Shown here: positions 45,074-54,831 of the stretch, in pieces | How positions within the stretch are numbered: position 1 is the first letter of the stretch | Layout of the letters: the number at the start of each line of letters is the position of its first letter | Source of the DNA: Bacteroides zhangwenhongii | Lineage (GTDB): Bacteria; Bacteroidota; Bacteroidia; Bacteroidales; Bacteroidaceae | Direction of reading: 5' to 3' | Length of the DNA stretch: 64,000 nucleotides | Assembly: GCF_009193325.2 (NCBI RefSeq) | Contig: NZ_CP059856.1 | Location: 4,154,001 to 4,218,000, forward strand | Position numbers and translations under genes: made by a program | The notes under the pieces: generated by a model | Seen by the model: the letters and a program-made list of their open reading frames with translations, nothing else | Databases searched by the model: none | Told to the model about the DNA's origin: nothing

Positions 45074-47011
45074 TTAGTTGATGGATGCACCATATTGGGC
45101 ATATTCTGCACTAGGAATGAAGATACCTTTGTCGAGGTCGAAGGTGCCGCCGTCAAAAGGATTAGAAGTTACGGATTTTAGTTCTTCTGCTCCAGCAAAG
45201 GGGAGCTTACCTCCATAGCACATCTGCCATGTATATGACATACTTTTATATACTATGTTATTTACACATATATCTCCTGTAGAGGGATTACCAATACGCA
45301 GAATATAGCAATCGTTTGCTCCAGTTGTATTTGTCCAAAATATATTGTTCTTTATAGAAATAGTTGGTAATTTAGACGTATATACCATTGCCGTAGTAGC
45401 AGTTTCCATATTGATGAATGTATTATTTTCTATAGTACATTTGGTAATACCTGCATTTTGTCCTTTAAATAAAGAAAATTTGCTTACTTTTCCAGAAATG
45501 CAATAGAATATGTTATTCTTAAATACAACATTCTGATATTCTTGACTAGTACTACCTCCTAAAGAAATAACATTTTTTTCATTTGTTTCCTCTGATTTAA
45601 AAATAGAATTCTCTATATAGAAGTTCTTAATGGAACGTGTATTTGTACTTAGATACAATAGATGTTTTCCTGGGGCTGGAACTATTTGGCATTGGTCAAA
45701 TATTACATATTTGAAAGGATTATTGTCCGTGTTATATGTAAATATTTGATTATTTAGCTCTGTGGTCCCTACTATATTTATATTTTTGCATATAAAATGA
45801 CCTTGACTTGCTGTGGGCTGTATTAGTTTTATTTGTTTGTTAACATTTAGTGAACTTTTAACTTGGGAATTATCTCCGATAATAATTAGATTTGTAATCG
45901 TTCCTGTTCCATTATAACTGGTTGTTATCCCTTCCTTAATGAAATAAATACCTTCTTTTTCTATAGGAGAATTGTCTGAAATATAAACAGCATCTTTAAA
46001 GGTCTCTTTATTTATCTCTATTCCACCTATTGTAATTGTTCCTCCTGCTTTATAAAGTTCATAATAGCTATCAATAATTTCTATTGCTTTTACTTGAATC
46101 TTAGCAACTGCCCAGCTTGCATTTGTATTAGCTTGTACTGTAACCTCACAACTGTTATCAGCCGTAGCACGTGTGAGGGTCGCAGCATTTGCCGGAGCCG
46201 TTACACTCAATGTCGCTTTGTTAGTACTTTCGTCAATATCACTAACACTTACTGTCCAACCAGCAGGTCCATTTGCTATAATATTTTCTCCTTTAATTTC
46301 AATTTCAGTTGTGGCAGTCTTACCGTAACCAATTTCCCATACTCCATTTTTAAAGCCTTCTGTAGGTTCTACTATTTTACAGATAACATCTTTCACGATA
46401 GGGATGGAGATAGGTTCACTTTCTGAAGTTAGCTTGATTACAAAGAAGTCTCCTTCTACCTTAGCTGATTCAAAGAAAGTATCAGTACTTCCTCCTTCAC
46501 CGGAACTTACGGCAGATACTTTCTCACCCTTTTCGTTTTTTACATCTTCCCATGTTGTACCATTATCATAGCTAACTTGCCAGAAACTACCATCTTTGGT
46601 AATTTGGAATTTAGGAGTAATACCATCTGTACCCGGAGTTCCTACAGCCTGTACAGGTGTACCGTTTTGTGTGAGTACAACACCTTCTACTTCCCATTGA
46701 CCGTCAGTATTTACGGTTATCTCTGGAATTTTCACTGTTCCTTCAGAACCTTGAGTTAATTTAATAGTAGAACCATCGCTTAAGGTCAATGTATATGTTC
46801 CACTTACTTCGTTTACATTCGTAATGCTCTGACCACCTTCAAGCAAGCGCTTGATGGCTGTCATATTATCATTCAACAAGTTGACTTGTGCTTCTAGAGA
46901 ACTAACGCGATCTTTCAGGTTATCAACATCGTCTCTCAAATCGTCAGTATCGCATGATGCTAGTGCAAATAGCGCGAATGCGGTTAACAGGATTGATTTA
47001 AAGTAATTCAT
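45074..47011 (-). CDS. Coiled-coil/beta-helix surface lipoprotein of the glycosaminoglycan operon
   Basis: 645 residues, lipobox ending at Cys20. The coiled coil after the anchor (TDDLRDDVDNLKDRVSSLEA) and the following DUF4988-like beta region (to about 330) are paralogous to those of the next gene. The C-terminal half (about 340-640) is a parallel beta-helix with repeats like NFYIENSIFKSEE and ITKCTIENNTFIN, but without the PL29-type sequence. It is more AT-rich than its neighbours. A surface glycan-binding role, or a lyase-like role on host glycosaminoglycan, is inferred from position between DUF5017 and PL29. No catalytic residues are assigned. Confidence 0.78.
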   Translation of the reverse strand: MNYFKSILLTAFALFALASCDTDDLRDDVDNLKDRVSSLEAQVNLLNDNMTAIKRLLEGGQSITNVNEVSGTYTLTLSDGSTIKLTQGSEGTVKIPEITVNTDGQWEVEGVVLTQNGTPVQAVGTPGTDGITPKFQITKDGSFWQVSYDNGTTWEDVKNEKGEKVSAVSSGEGGSTDTFFESAKVEGDFFVIKLTSESEPISIPIVKDVICKIVEPTEGFKNGVWEIGYGKTATTEIEIKGENIIANGPAGWTVSVSDIDESTNKATLSVTAPANAATLTRATADNSCEVTVQANTNASWAVAKIQVKAIEIIDSYYELYKAGGTITIGGIEINKETFKDAVYISDNSPIEKEGIYFIKEGITTSYNGTGTITNLIIIGDNSQVKSSLNVNKQIKLIQPTASQGHFICKNINIVGTTELNNQIFTYNTDNNPFKYVIFDQCQIVPAPGKHLLYLSTNTRSIKNFYIENSIFKSEETNEKNVISLGGSTSQEYQNVVFKNNIFYCISGKVSKFSLFKGQNAGITKCTIENNTFINMETATTAMVYTSKLPTISIKNNIFWTNTTGANDCYILRIGNPSTGDICVNNIVYKSMSYTWQMCYGGKLPFAGAEELKSVTSNPFDGGTFDLDKGIFIPSAEYAQYGASIN

Positions 47012-47050
47012 AGATATATGTGTATTAGTTATTTTATTTATTAGTTATTT

Positions 47051-48067
47051 TTATTCGACTACATTAATGACTAAATTGCGCGTCACTGTAGATGCATGAT
47101 CTATATTTGCATTTCTAGCCAAGAATGTTGCGTTGTAAATACCAATTTCGTTATAAGTATGAGTGTAAGAATCCAAAGATTGGGTAATGTCTTTTATCTT
47201 TGTTCCTTGATCTGGAGTACACGAATTTACAGCTATTGGATCTGATACTAGCCAACTGTATTTCAAACCAGATCCTATAGAACTGCTTTGTAATATGAGA
47301 GTTCCGGTACCCACATTATCTAGATTCCATATACCACTTATACCAGCTTCTGAACCGTATTCAGGATCTCCTTTCATCTTAGCTTGGTCAGAAAGGTTCC
47401 ATTTGTTTTTCATATTCAAAGGAACAAAACCAAAGGACCCTGCAGAATATTGGGTGGTTTGGCCATTTTTCATTACATCAGTAAAACACATCTGGTCAAA
47501 ACGGAAAGTGGATTGAGCTGCATTATTTTTTAGTCCTCTATAACAAATAGCTAAAGTGACCTTTTTCCCTATATATTCGGATACGTCAATACTATATGAT
47601 TGAGTTTTGCTGATAGCCGGATATTCATTGACAATCTCTTTCCACCGGCCATCAGTTTCGAACTGTTCTACTAATATAGAATCATTCTCAAAATTGTCTT
47701 TAGATAATCCAGGGAACTCATCCGATATATAAACGTGTCTTTCTGTTCCATTTATATTACCGTATTGTAGATTTATAGAGAAGTCAAGACTGACTTTTTC
47801 TAATTGAGAGGGATCAATACTGGATCGTTCGCGATACTGATATTTATATCCTTCTTCGCCACTGAAGAAAGATATAAAGTCTGGATCGCCGGATAATAGG
47901 AATTGTACGGGAGTACCTTTTTTCACTGTCACTATCTGACCATCGTAACTGGTATTTTCGTTTGTAGCTACAGATACTTGGAGACCTACCTCTTCATCTA
48001 AGCCATCCTCACACGCACCAAAGAATAGGCTCGCCAAACATAGAGCTATTAATTTATATGTTTTCAT
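47051..48067 (-). CDS. DUF5017 surface glycan-binding lipoprotein
   Basis: 338 residues, lipobox ending at Cys19. An N-terminal immunoglobulin-like domain (about 25-110) includes the DUF5017 block VQFLLSGDPDFISFFSGEEGY. A central carbohydrate-binding-like sandwich (110-210) has KKVTLAICYRGLKNN, and a C-terminal domain has a PKD-like strand end (SYTHTYNEIGIYNATFLARN). It directly follows susD (34 nt), the usual place of a SusE-like surface glycan-binding protein, and has no catalytic motif. Binding of chondroitin or hyaluronan is inferred from the operon. Confidence 0.84.
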   Translation of the reverse strand: MKTYKLIALCLASLFFGACEDGLDEEVGLQVSVATNENTSYDGQIVTVKKGTPVQFLLSGDPDFISFFSGEEGYKYQYRERSSIDPSQLEKVSLDFSINLQYGNINGTERHVYISDEFPGLSKDNFENDSILVEQFETDGRWKEIVNEYPAISKTQSYSIDVSEYIGKKVTLAICYRGLKNNAAQSTFRFDQMCFTDVMKNGQTTQYSAGSFGFVPLNMKNKWNLSDQAKMKGDPEYGSEAGISGIWNLDNVGTGTLILQSSSIGSGLKYSWLVSDPIAVNSCTPDQGTKIKDITQSLDSYTHTYNEIGIYNATFLARNANIDHASTVTRNLVINVVE

Positions 48068-48101
48068 ACTTTAATCTGCTTTTATTAGTTGAAACTTGTT
48101 A

Positions 48102-49814
48102 TTACCATCCCGGATTATTTTGTGTAATAGCTTTATTTACACTCATCTCCGCATCGGGAATAGGGAAATAATTGTATGTATCTGTAATATTAAAATATGC
48201 ATATACATTGGTTTGTCCTTGAGGCCAGTTTGCAGCATTTCCTGATTGAGCTTGAGATACCAATGCTTGCATATTGTCTACAAACTCCCCCCAACGGATC
48301 AGATCAAAACGACGAGTATATTCAAAACAAAGCTCCATAGCGCGCTCGTCTTTTACAGCTTGACGGAATTCTTCCTTTGATAAGGTTTCCGGATACTCTG
48401 TGATACCGGCACGTCTTCTAACATCGTTCAAATAAGTATAGGCTAGTTTGGTAGGTGCGTCGTTAGCTTCATTTTCTGCTTCTGCAATCATCAATAGTAC
48501 GTCGGAATACCGTAAGATCGGAAAGTTGATAGAAGTATAATTCTTATCTTTCTTATCGGCTTCATATTCACGGCGGAATTTTCCACATGGGCGACTGTAA
48601 TTAGTCGTTTTTGAAGTATTCTCTGTATCTTTATCACCGTATTGATAAGATATCGGGCCATACTGGGCCATCACTTCTGCTTTTTTACCCAATTCAAAGG
48701 TACGGCCGGTTACACCATTGTCGGTAAACACATAGGTGAACGGAACTATATTCCAATTAAAACGTTCAATGTCATGATTGTTTATATATAGATTATACAG
48801 TTTAGGGGTACTGTAAATGAAGCCATAACAATAGCCCGGATCAGCTTTCCCTACAATGCTACTATTTGAGGAAAAGTCTTTGGCTGGCACTCCGAAGAAG
48901 TTACCGATACGACCTTCCGCTTGTGTGTCTGAAGTGTTGTTTCCTGCAAATTCTGCTTCCCAAATACTTTCGTTGGCAGTGGTGTTGTAACGGTTGGCGC
49001 ATAAGTCGATGAAAAAGTCCCAATAGTTTTCAGCGAGTCCATGACCAGCTCCTATCACTTTTTGTGCGTAAAAACTGGCTTGCTCATAATAGTCTTTTGT
49101 TTCTGCCTGCGTCGCATTTCTTTTTTCACGATGATATTCTCCAGCACGGAATAGGTAAACGCGAGCCAATATTCCCCATGCGGTCGATTGCGAGATACGT
49201 CCCGGCTTGTAAGATAGTTCTGCTGCCGATTTCAGACCGGTTTCTACTGCGTCAGCCATTTCAGTGACAATAAAGTTGTAGATAGTTTGTCTATCGGTAC
49301 GAGGGATATCAAGACCGACAACACTTTGAGTAGAAGAAGTCTTAAACGGAACATCTCCCCAACATTGAACCAAAGTGAAATAGTAGAAAGCGCGCAGAAA
49401 ACGGGCTTCTGCTATATATTGTGCTTTTACAGCATCTGACATTCCGGTTACGTGGTCGATGTTTTCTAAAAACATATTAGCACGGTTGATACCTGCGTAT
49501 AATACGTACCAAAGTGCAGTTACAGTTGCATCACTGGTTGTTGCATTGTTACAGATAAGTCCTCTATCAGCAGGACCACGGCTACCCCCATAATGTGACA
49601 TATCATCTCCTGCAACTAAGTACATATAATCTGCACCGTAAAAAGCTTGCTGAGAGATAGTGGCATATATACCAGTCAAGAAGGAAGCAGCTTCTTCCTC
49701 CGTATTGAAATAGTTCTCCGGAGTTAACTTTGTTGGCTCTTTCTCTAGAAATTCGCAGGATGCGAATGTGAAGCCAACCAGTAAAGATATGATTGCTATT
49801 TTTAATGTTTTCAT
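48102..49814 (-). CDS. SusD/RagB-family nutrient-binding lipoprotein (glycosaminoglycan PUL)
   Basis: 570 residues, lipobox ending at Cys20. SusD hallmarks are present: PENYFNTEEEAASFLTGIY near the start, ARFLRAFYYFTLVQCWGDVPF, and the C-terminal NDVRRRAGI and MELCFEYTRRFDLIRWGEF. It acts as the surface lid that delivers glycosaminoglycan oligosaccharides to the SusC barrel encoded 39 nt upstream. Confidence 0.95.
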   Translation of the reverse strand: MKTLKIAIISLLVGFTFASCEFLEKEPTKLTPENYFNTEEEAASFLTGIYATISQQAFYGADYMYLVAGDDMSHYGGSRGPADRGLICNNATTSDATVTALWYVLYAGINRANMFLENIDHVTGMSDAVKAQYIAEARFLRAFYYFTLVQCWGDVPFKTSSTQSVVGLDIPRTDRQTIYNFIVTEMADAVETGLKSAAELSYKPGRISQSTAWGILARVYLFRAGEYHREKRNATQAETKDYYEQASFYAQKVIGAGHGLAENYWDFFIDLCANRYNTTANESIWEAEFAGNNTSDTQAEGRIGNFFGVPAKDFSSNSSIVGKADPGYCYGFIYSTPKLYNLYINNHDIERFNWNIVPFTYVFTDNGVTGRTFELGKKAEVMAQYGPISYQYGDKDTENTSKTTNYSRPCGKFRREYEADKKDKNYTSINFPILRYSDVLLMIAEAENEANDAPTKLAYTYLNDVRRRAGITEYPETLSKEEFRQAVKDERAMELCFEYTRRFDLIRWGEFVDNMQALVSQAQSGNAANWPQGQTNVYAYFNITDTYNYFPIPDAEMSVNKAITQNNPGW

Positions 49815-49853
49815 AATCTGAATCTTGTTTTGAATTACTGATTAATCATCGGT

Positions 49854-52800
49854 TTAGAATCCTAAGCTTACACCGAAGCTAATTGAATAGGCTCTAGGAT
49901 AAGAAGAATAGTCCAGTCCCGGAGTTAAAGCGCTGCTGCTACGTACAGATACCTCAGGATCGTAGCCGGAATAACTAGTCCATGTCCAAAGATTTTGGGC
50001 GGCAACATAAACACGTGCTTTATCGATTTTCCATTTCCGAGTCATCTGTGCCGGGAATGTGTATCCGAGAGTTACGTTTTTCAAACGTAAGAATGAGCCA
50101 TCCTCTATGATACGTGAAGAGAATACACGGTTCGAACTAGAGTCGGTAGCGGAGGGGATATCACTGGTCGGATTCTCCGGAGTCCAACGGTTGGCGTAGC
50201 TTGCATACTGGTTCAGTTCACGCGATTTGTTGTTTCCACTCTCAAAGAATAAACGGTTGGCATTCATGATATCGTTGCCGTAAGACCATTGGAAGAATAT
50301 ACTTAAATCTATTCCTTTATACTCGAAGTTATTAGTGAAACCTCCAGTATGTATTGGAAGACCACGTCCAATGATAGTACGGTCATTGGAGTCGATCACA
50401 CCATCACCATTCAAGTCAGCATATTTAGGCATACCCGGTTGAGTATTGTTTTCTGTTGAGAAGTGAGGAACTCCCGGTTTCAAACTATAAGAACTACCTG
50501 ATTTGTTGAAATCATCATATTTGTAAGTTCCTTCATAGACGTATCCGTACATCATTCCCATGGAGTAGCCTACTTTGGCTATGTAGCTTGACTGGCTATT
50601 GTATTTCTGATCAAACTGTGCAAAACTTAATAACGATGTCTGATTTTCGGCTAATTCCAGAACCTTATTCTTATTAAAGGAGATGTTGAAGTTACTCGTC
50701 CATTTAAAATCACGGTTTTTGATGTTAGTAGTATTTAAACTCAGTTCCAATCCATCGTTACGTACTTTACCTACATTTTTGATTGCACTATAATAGCCGG
50801 AGGAATAGGGTAATGTGGCGTCTAGTAATAGATCACGCGTCGTTTTGCGATAGATATCCATTGTAATTCCGATCCGTTCGTCAAAGAATCCTAAGTCAAG
50901 TCCAAGATTCCATTGTTCTGTGGTTTCCCATTTCAAATCTTTATTAGGTAAAGATGTTGGAACAACACCAGCATTAGTTGCATCATTATCAAAAGGATAT
51001 ACGCCGCTTGGTATAGAGTTGTTGGATGTGTAAGCACCAACTCTTGATTTAAGTACTGCCAATAGTGCGTAATAATCGTATTCACCGATGCGGTTGTTTC
51101 CCGTAAGACCCCAGCTTGCACGGAGTTTACCACTGGAGATTATCTTCTTTAGGGGGGCCATGAAGTTTTCTTCTGTGAAAGTCCATGCTAAAGAAGCTGA
51201 CGGGAAATAGCCGTAACGGTTATCTTTGTTAAATTTGGAAGATCCATCTACACGGAAAGAAGCCGTTGCATAGTATTTGGATTGATAATTATAGTTCAAA
51301 CGTCCTAGATAAGAAAGCATTGACCAAGAAGATTTAGCAGAACTTGTGGCTCCTACTTGTCCTTCGCTCATCCCTGCCATACCGAGTGATTCGTTAGGGA
51401 TATGAGTTGTCCGGAACGAATAATATTCATAATCTGAGTTTTGGAATGTAATACCGGCCAATGCATTAAAGAAATGTTTCTTTTTGATATTAGTCTGATA
51501 GGTCAATGTGTTTTCATTCAGCCAAGTTAAACGTTGTTGACGGACAACTTGTGCATTGACTTTATCTGTGGAAGTTGGACCTCCGTAACGTGTTTTTGAG
51601 TTGTTGAATTGATCCTGATTGCGTGAATCATAAGTATAACCACCTGATACTTTCAGCTTTAGGCCTTTGATGATTTCATATTCCGCAAATCCGTTTATTT
51701 GCAGGTTATTGATATAGTATTTTCGGTATTCATTTTTTAAAGACATGATTGGGTTGAAGCGGTAGTCACTACTACTATCGATTGTTTCGTCAATAACAGT
51801 TTCCATTAGTGAGCTTAATGGTTTGTCAGGAGCTGTAACCGGACGATATCCCCATACACTGTAGAAGAGGTTATTCATGCCACTATAAGACGTTGCGGAA
51901 GGAGTACTACCTGTTTGGATTGAACGTGAATAGTTGGTAGTGAGACTCATATTCAGTTTATTGCGACGTACAACTGTATTCATACGTCCCTGCATACGTT
52001 CATACCCGGTCTTTAACACGGTTCCATTTTGATCGAAGTAAGAGAGAGAAGCATTGTATCGAATCCCTTCTGTACCTCCCATCAATCTGACAGTATGGTT
52101 ATGTTGCCAAGCTGTTTGGAATATTTCGTCTTGCCAGTTATATTGAGGGATATTGCGATAATCTTCTAGTGACCACTGCTTTCCTTGATAATTCATGAGA
52201 TAGGTTCTAGCCGTAATTTCAGGATAAGTTTCATTTTGCAGTTTTACGAATTCGTAAGCATCCATCATCGGAATGGTACGAGTGATGTGTTGTACGCCAA
52301 AACTGCCATCATAAGATAATTGAGGCTTACCTACTTTACCTTTCTTTGTTGTAATGATAACTACACCATTGGCACCGCGTGCACCATAAATAGCTGTGGC
52401 TGACGCATCTTTTAAGAATTCCATTGATTCTATATCCGATGGGTTCAAAGTGCTTGCTGCAGATGAATCTTCAATTGGAAAACCATCGATAACAAACAGG
52501 GGAGAGTTTTCTTGAGTCAACGAGTTATTACCACGAATAACGATGTTCATAGAACTACCGGGTGTACCTTCACTTGAAGTTACATTAACTCCCGCAATAC
52601 GTCCTCCTAAAGCTTGATCAATAGAAGCAACCGGAGCACTCAGTACGTCATTCAGATTCGCTTTAGCAACAGAACCTGTCAAGTCTCGTTTACGTACTTC
52701 TTGATAACCGACAACGACAACCTCGTCCAACGTTTTGGTGTCTTCTTTCAGTGTGATGAGCATTGGCTTTTGTGTGTCAACTTTCTGCTCGATAGTAGTG

Positions 52801-53054
52801 TAACCGATAAAGGAAATAACTAGTATTGCATTCTTATTAGGTACATTAAGAGCAAATTTACCATCAAGGTCAGTGATTGTTCCTTGTGAAGTTCCTTTTA
52901 CCTGAACGCTGGCACCCGGCACTCCTTCACCTAAGTTATCTTTCACTGTACCCTTTACAAGTACCTGTGCAAGTACAAAAGAAACAGAAAATAAGATCAG
53001 TCCAAGTGAGGAGAGAATCCTTTTCCTAGTTTGAGTGGATAAATGTTTTTCCAT
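49854..53054 (-). CDS. SusC/RagA-family TonB-dependent transporter (glycosaminoglycan PUL)
   Basis: 1066 residues. After the signal peptide (FVLAQ) come the carboxypeptidase-like domain (VKGTVKDNLGEGVPGASVQVKG), the plug motif LDEVVVVGYQEVRKRDLTGS and the barrel, ending ISFGVSLGF with a terminal phenylalanine. It is the first gene of a five-gene operon (SusC, SusD, DUF5017, coiled-coil/beta-helix, PL29) with gaps of 39, 34, 39 and 5 nt. It would import sulfated or unsulfated uronate-hexosamine oligosaccharides. Gene order matches the BT3332-BT3328 series as remembered. Confidence 0.95.
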   Translation of the reverse strand: MEKHLSTQTRKRILSSLGLILFSVSFVLAQVLVKGTVKDNLGEGVPGASVQVKGTSQGTITDLDGKFALNVPNKNAILVISFIGYTTIEQKVDTQKPMLITLKEDTKTLDEVVVVGYQEVRKRDLTGSVAKANLNDVLSAPVASIDQALGGRIAGVNVTSSEGTPGSSMNIVIRGNNSLTQENSPLFVIDGFPIEDSSAASTLNPSDIESMEFLKDASATAIYGARGANGVVIITTKKGKVGKPQLSYDGSFGVQHITRTIPMMDAYEFVKLQNETYPEITARTYLMNYQGKQWSLEDYRNIPQYNWQDEIFQTAWQHNHTVRLMGGTEGIRYNASLSYFDQNGTVLKTGYERMQGRMNTVVRRNKLNMSLTTNYSRSIQTGSTPSATSYSGMNNLFYSVWGYRPVTAPDKPLSSLMETVIDETIDSSSDYRFNPIMSLKNEYRKYYINNLQINGFAEYEIIKGLKLKVSGGYTYDSRNQDQFNNSKTRYGGPTSTDKVNAQVVRQQRLTWLNENTLTYQTNIKKKHFFNALAGITFQNSDYEYYSFRTTHIPNESLGMAGMSEGQVGATSSAKSSWSMLSYLGRLNYNYQSKYYATASFRVDGSSKFNKDNRYGYFPSASLAWTFTEENFMAPLKKIISSGKLRASWGLTGNNRIGEYDYYALLAVLKSRVGAYTSNNSIPSGVYPFDNDATNAGVVPTSLPNKDLKWETTEQWNLGLDLGFFDERIGITMDIYRKTTRDLLLDATLPYSSGYYSAIKNVGKVRNDGLELSLNTTNIKNRDFKWTSNFNISFNKNKVLELAENQTSLLSFAQFDQKYNSQSSYIAKVGYSMGMMYGYVYEGTYKYDDFNKSGSSYSLKPGVPHFSTENNTQPGMPKYADLNGDGVIDSNDRTIIGRGLPIHTGGFTNNFEYKGIDLSIFFQWSYGNDIMNANRLFFESGNNKSRELNQYASYANRWTPENPTSDIPSATDSSSNRVFSSRIIEDGSFLRLKNVTLGYTFPAQMTRKWKIDKARVYVAAQNLWTWTSYSGYDPEVSVRSSSALTPGLDYSSYPRAYSISFGVSLGF

Positions 53055-53092
53055 ATATTAAAAATTAAGTGATTTTATTGAATCTACGTCTG

Positions 53093-53100
53093 CAAAGATA
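53093..53100 (-). promoter_or_regulatory. -7 promoter element of the glycosaminoglycan susC operon
   Basis: On the minus strand TATCTTTG matches TAnnTTTG, and transcription would start near 53087 with a leader of about 33 nt. No -33 TTTG is present, as expected for an activator-dependent promoter. A candidate operator lies 43 nt upstream. Confidence 0.6.
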
Positions 53101-53143
53101 TACAGATTGACTTTTCTTGTATGGGTAGAATTATTCAAGATAG

Positions 53144-53158
53144 GTGCAAAATCATACA
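53144..53158 (-). promoter_or_regulatory. Candidate sensor-regulator operator upstream of susC
   Basis: GTGCAAAATCATACA (plus-strand reading) matches 12 of 15 positions of GTACAAAATAGTACA at 54798-54812. The distance to the -7 element is 43 nt here and 42 nt at the sulfatase promoter. Confidence 0.45.
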
Positions 53159-53178
53159 AATCTATTATTCTCATATTT

Positions 53179-54714
53179 CTATTCTTCTTTTACACTTTCT
53201 AATAATGCGGATAACTCTTTTACAATCTCGGGATGTGACTTCGCTACATTCGTTTTCTCCGATGGGTCGGATGAGAGATCATATAGCTGAGGCTGTTTGT
53301 CATTACCCAGTTCCATCTTTGTCCAAAACTCGATAGCAGGACCATCGCTTGGTTCAATATATTTCCATTGTCCCTTAACAATGGCAAGTGTGTTATTCAG
53401 ATTTTGTTGGACTACATACTCACGACCTGTATTGTTTTTGCCTAAAAGTACATCCAGATGTTCCTGGCTGTCGGGGGCTGCACCTTTGCGCAAGGGCTGA
53501 TTCAGAAGCGAAGCAAGTGATGCGTAAGTGTCGATCTGCGAGAAAAGTGCCTGTTGTTTGGAAGGCTGTATCTTAGCAGGCCAGCGAATGATAAAAGGAA
53601 TGCGGGTACCGGCTTCGTAAGCACTGTATTTGCCACCGCGATAGATTCCCATTGGAGTATGACCATTAAGATTCTCGTAGGCATAGTCCTGATAGCCGTC
53701 GTCAATCACGGGGCCGTTGTCACTGGTGAAGATCAGAATGGTGTTGTCGGCCATGTTGAGGCTATCCAATATGTGCATGATTTCACCGATAGTCCAGTCT
53801 AACTGAAGAATGACATCGCCACGTGTTCCAAGTCCGCTTTTTCCTGCAAAACGAGGGTGGGGGATACGGGGCACATGCACGTCTTGCGTACCCATATATA
53901 AGAAGAAGGGCTCTTCCTGATGTGAGGCAATGAAGTTCTTAGCCTTGTCAGTGATAATGTCGGCTATGTCTTCATCTTGCCAAAGAGCGGATTTTCCTCC
54001 GGTCATCCAGCCGATACGGGGAATACCGTTAATAATGGTATTGTTGTGTCCTTGACTGGGCTTTAATTTCACAAGTTCCGGATTTTCTTCTCCCGTAGGC
54101 CAGTCACCTACTTTGTGGTCGTAGCTGACGGTGATAGGATCGTTCGGATCAAGATTCACTACACGTCCGTTTTCAACGAATACACAAGGAACACGATCTA
54201 CGGTTGCCGGAATGATGAATTCATAATCGAAACCGATACTTTGTGCATTCGGACTGATTTGGCTGTTGAAGTCTGTTCCGCCTTTCGGCCCCAGTCCCAG
54301 ATGCCATTTGCCGACAGCACCGGTAGCGTATCCGGCGTCTTTCAGCATATCGGCCATTGTAACGCAGGCAGTGTCGATGATAAGTTCCGAGTTTCCGGGA
54401 GCAATACCCGTGTTTTCCTGCCGCCAGGGATACATACCCGTCAAGAGCCCGAAACGGGAAGGGGTACTGGTAGCCGAAGTGGCGTAAGCATTGGTAAATT
54501 GTACTCCTTGTCCTGCCAGGCGGTCAATATTGGGAGTACTAACTTTACTCGCTCCGTAACAGCTCAAGTCACCGATACCAAGATCATCCGCAAATATATA
54601 AATGATGTTCGGCTTCTGAACGTTTTGTCCGTTGTTCTTTTGAGATGCGTGATTGCAGCCGGTTAGCATGGCAATGCCGGGCAATAACGGGAATAGGCGT
54701 GAAACGTTTCTCAT
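53179..54714 (-). CDS. S1-family sulfatase lipoprotein, probable glycosaminoglycan GalNAc-6-O-sulfatase
   Basis: 511 residues, signal with lipobox-like LTGC at Cys20. The metal-binding FADDLGIGDLSCYG is near the N-terminus. The maturation motif is S83-T-P-S-R87, the serine type converted to formylglycine by an anaerobic sulfatase-maturating enzyme. GKWHLG and the FTSDNGP metal/substrate residues are also present. It removes sulfate from oligosaccharides released by the lyases. A sulfatase in the same place in B. thetaiotaomicron (BT3333) acts on GalNAc-6-sulfate, and the same specificity is inferred. It has its own promoter and lies between the susC operon and the sensor gene. Confidence 0.92.
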   Translation of the reverse strand: MRNVSRLFPLLPGIAMLTGCNHASQKNNGQNVQKPNIIYIFADDLGIGDLSCYGASKVSTPNIDRLAGQGVQFTNAYATSATSTPSRFGLLTGMYPWRQENTGIAPGNSELIIDTACVTMADMLKDAGYATGAVGKWHLGLGPKGGTDFNSQISPNAQSIGFDYEFIIPATVDRVPCVFVENGRVVNLDPNDPITVSYDHKVGDWPTGEENPELVKLKPSQGHNNTIINGIPRIGWMTGGKSALWQDEDIADIITDKAKNFIASHQEEPFFLYMGTQDVHVPRIPHPRFAGKSGLGTRGDVILQLDWTIGEIMHILDSLNMADNTILIFTSDNGPVIDDGYQDYAYENLNGHTPMGIYRGGKYSAYEAGTRIPFIIRWPAKIQPSKQQALFSQIDTYASLASLLNQPLRKGAAPDSQEHLDVLLGKNNTGREYVVQQNLNNTLAIVKGQWKYIEPSDGPAIEFWTKMELGNDKQPQLYDLSSDPSEKTNVAKSHPEIVKELSALLESVKEE

Positions 54715-54747
54715 AATGTTTATCTTTTAGGGGTAATGTTACTGATA

Positions 54748-54755
54748 CAAAGATA
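54748..54755 (-). promoter_or_regulatory. -7 promoter element of the sulfatase gene
   Basis: On the minus strand TATCTTTG matches TAnnTTTG, giving a start near 54742 and a leader of about 28 nt to ATG 54714. Confidence 0.55.
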
Positions 54756-54797
54756 AACAATTGAGAAAACAAGGATGACTAGTAATGTACAACTGAA

Positions 54798-54812
54798 GTA
54801 CAAAATAGTACA
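54798..54812 (-). promoter_or_regulatory. Candidate sensor-regulator operator upstream of the sulfatase gene
   Basis: GTACAAAATAGTACA (plus-strand reading). Three GTAC words at 54787, 54798 and 54808 are spaced 11 and 10 bp apart, placing them on one face of the DNA helix. The site is 42 nt upstream of the -7 element. A similar site at a similar distance precedes susC, and a related one precedes the DUF6250 gene. Confidence 0.45.
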
Positions 54813-54831
54813 CTCCTGATAATACCGGATA

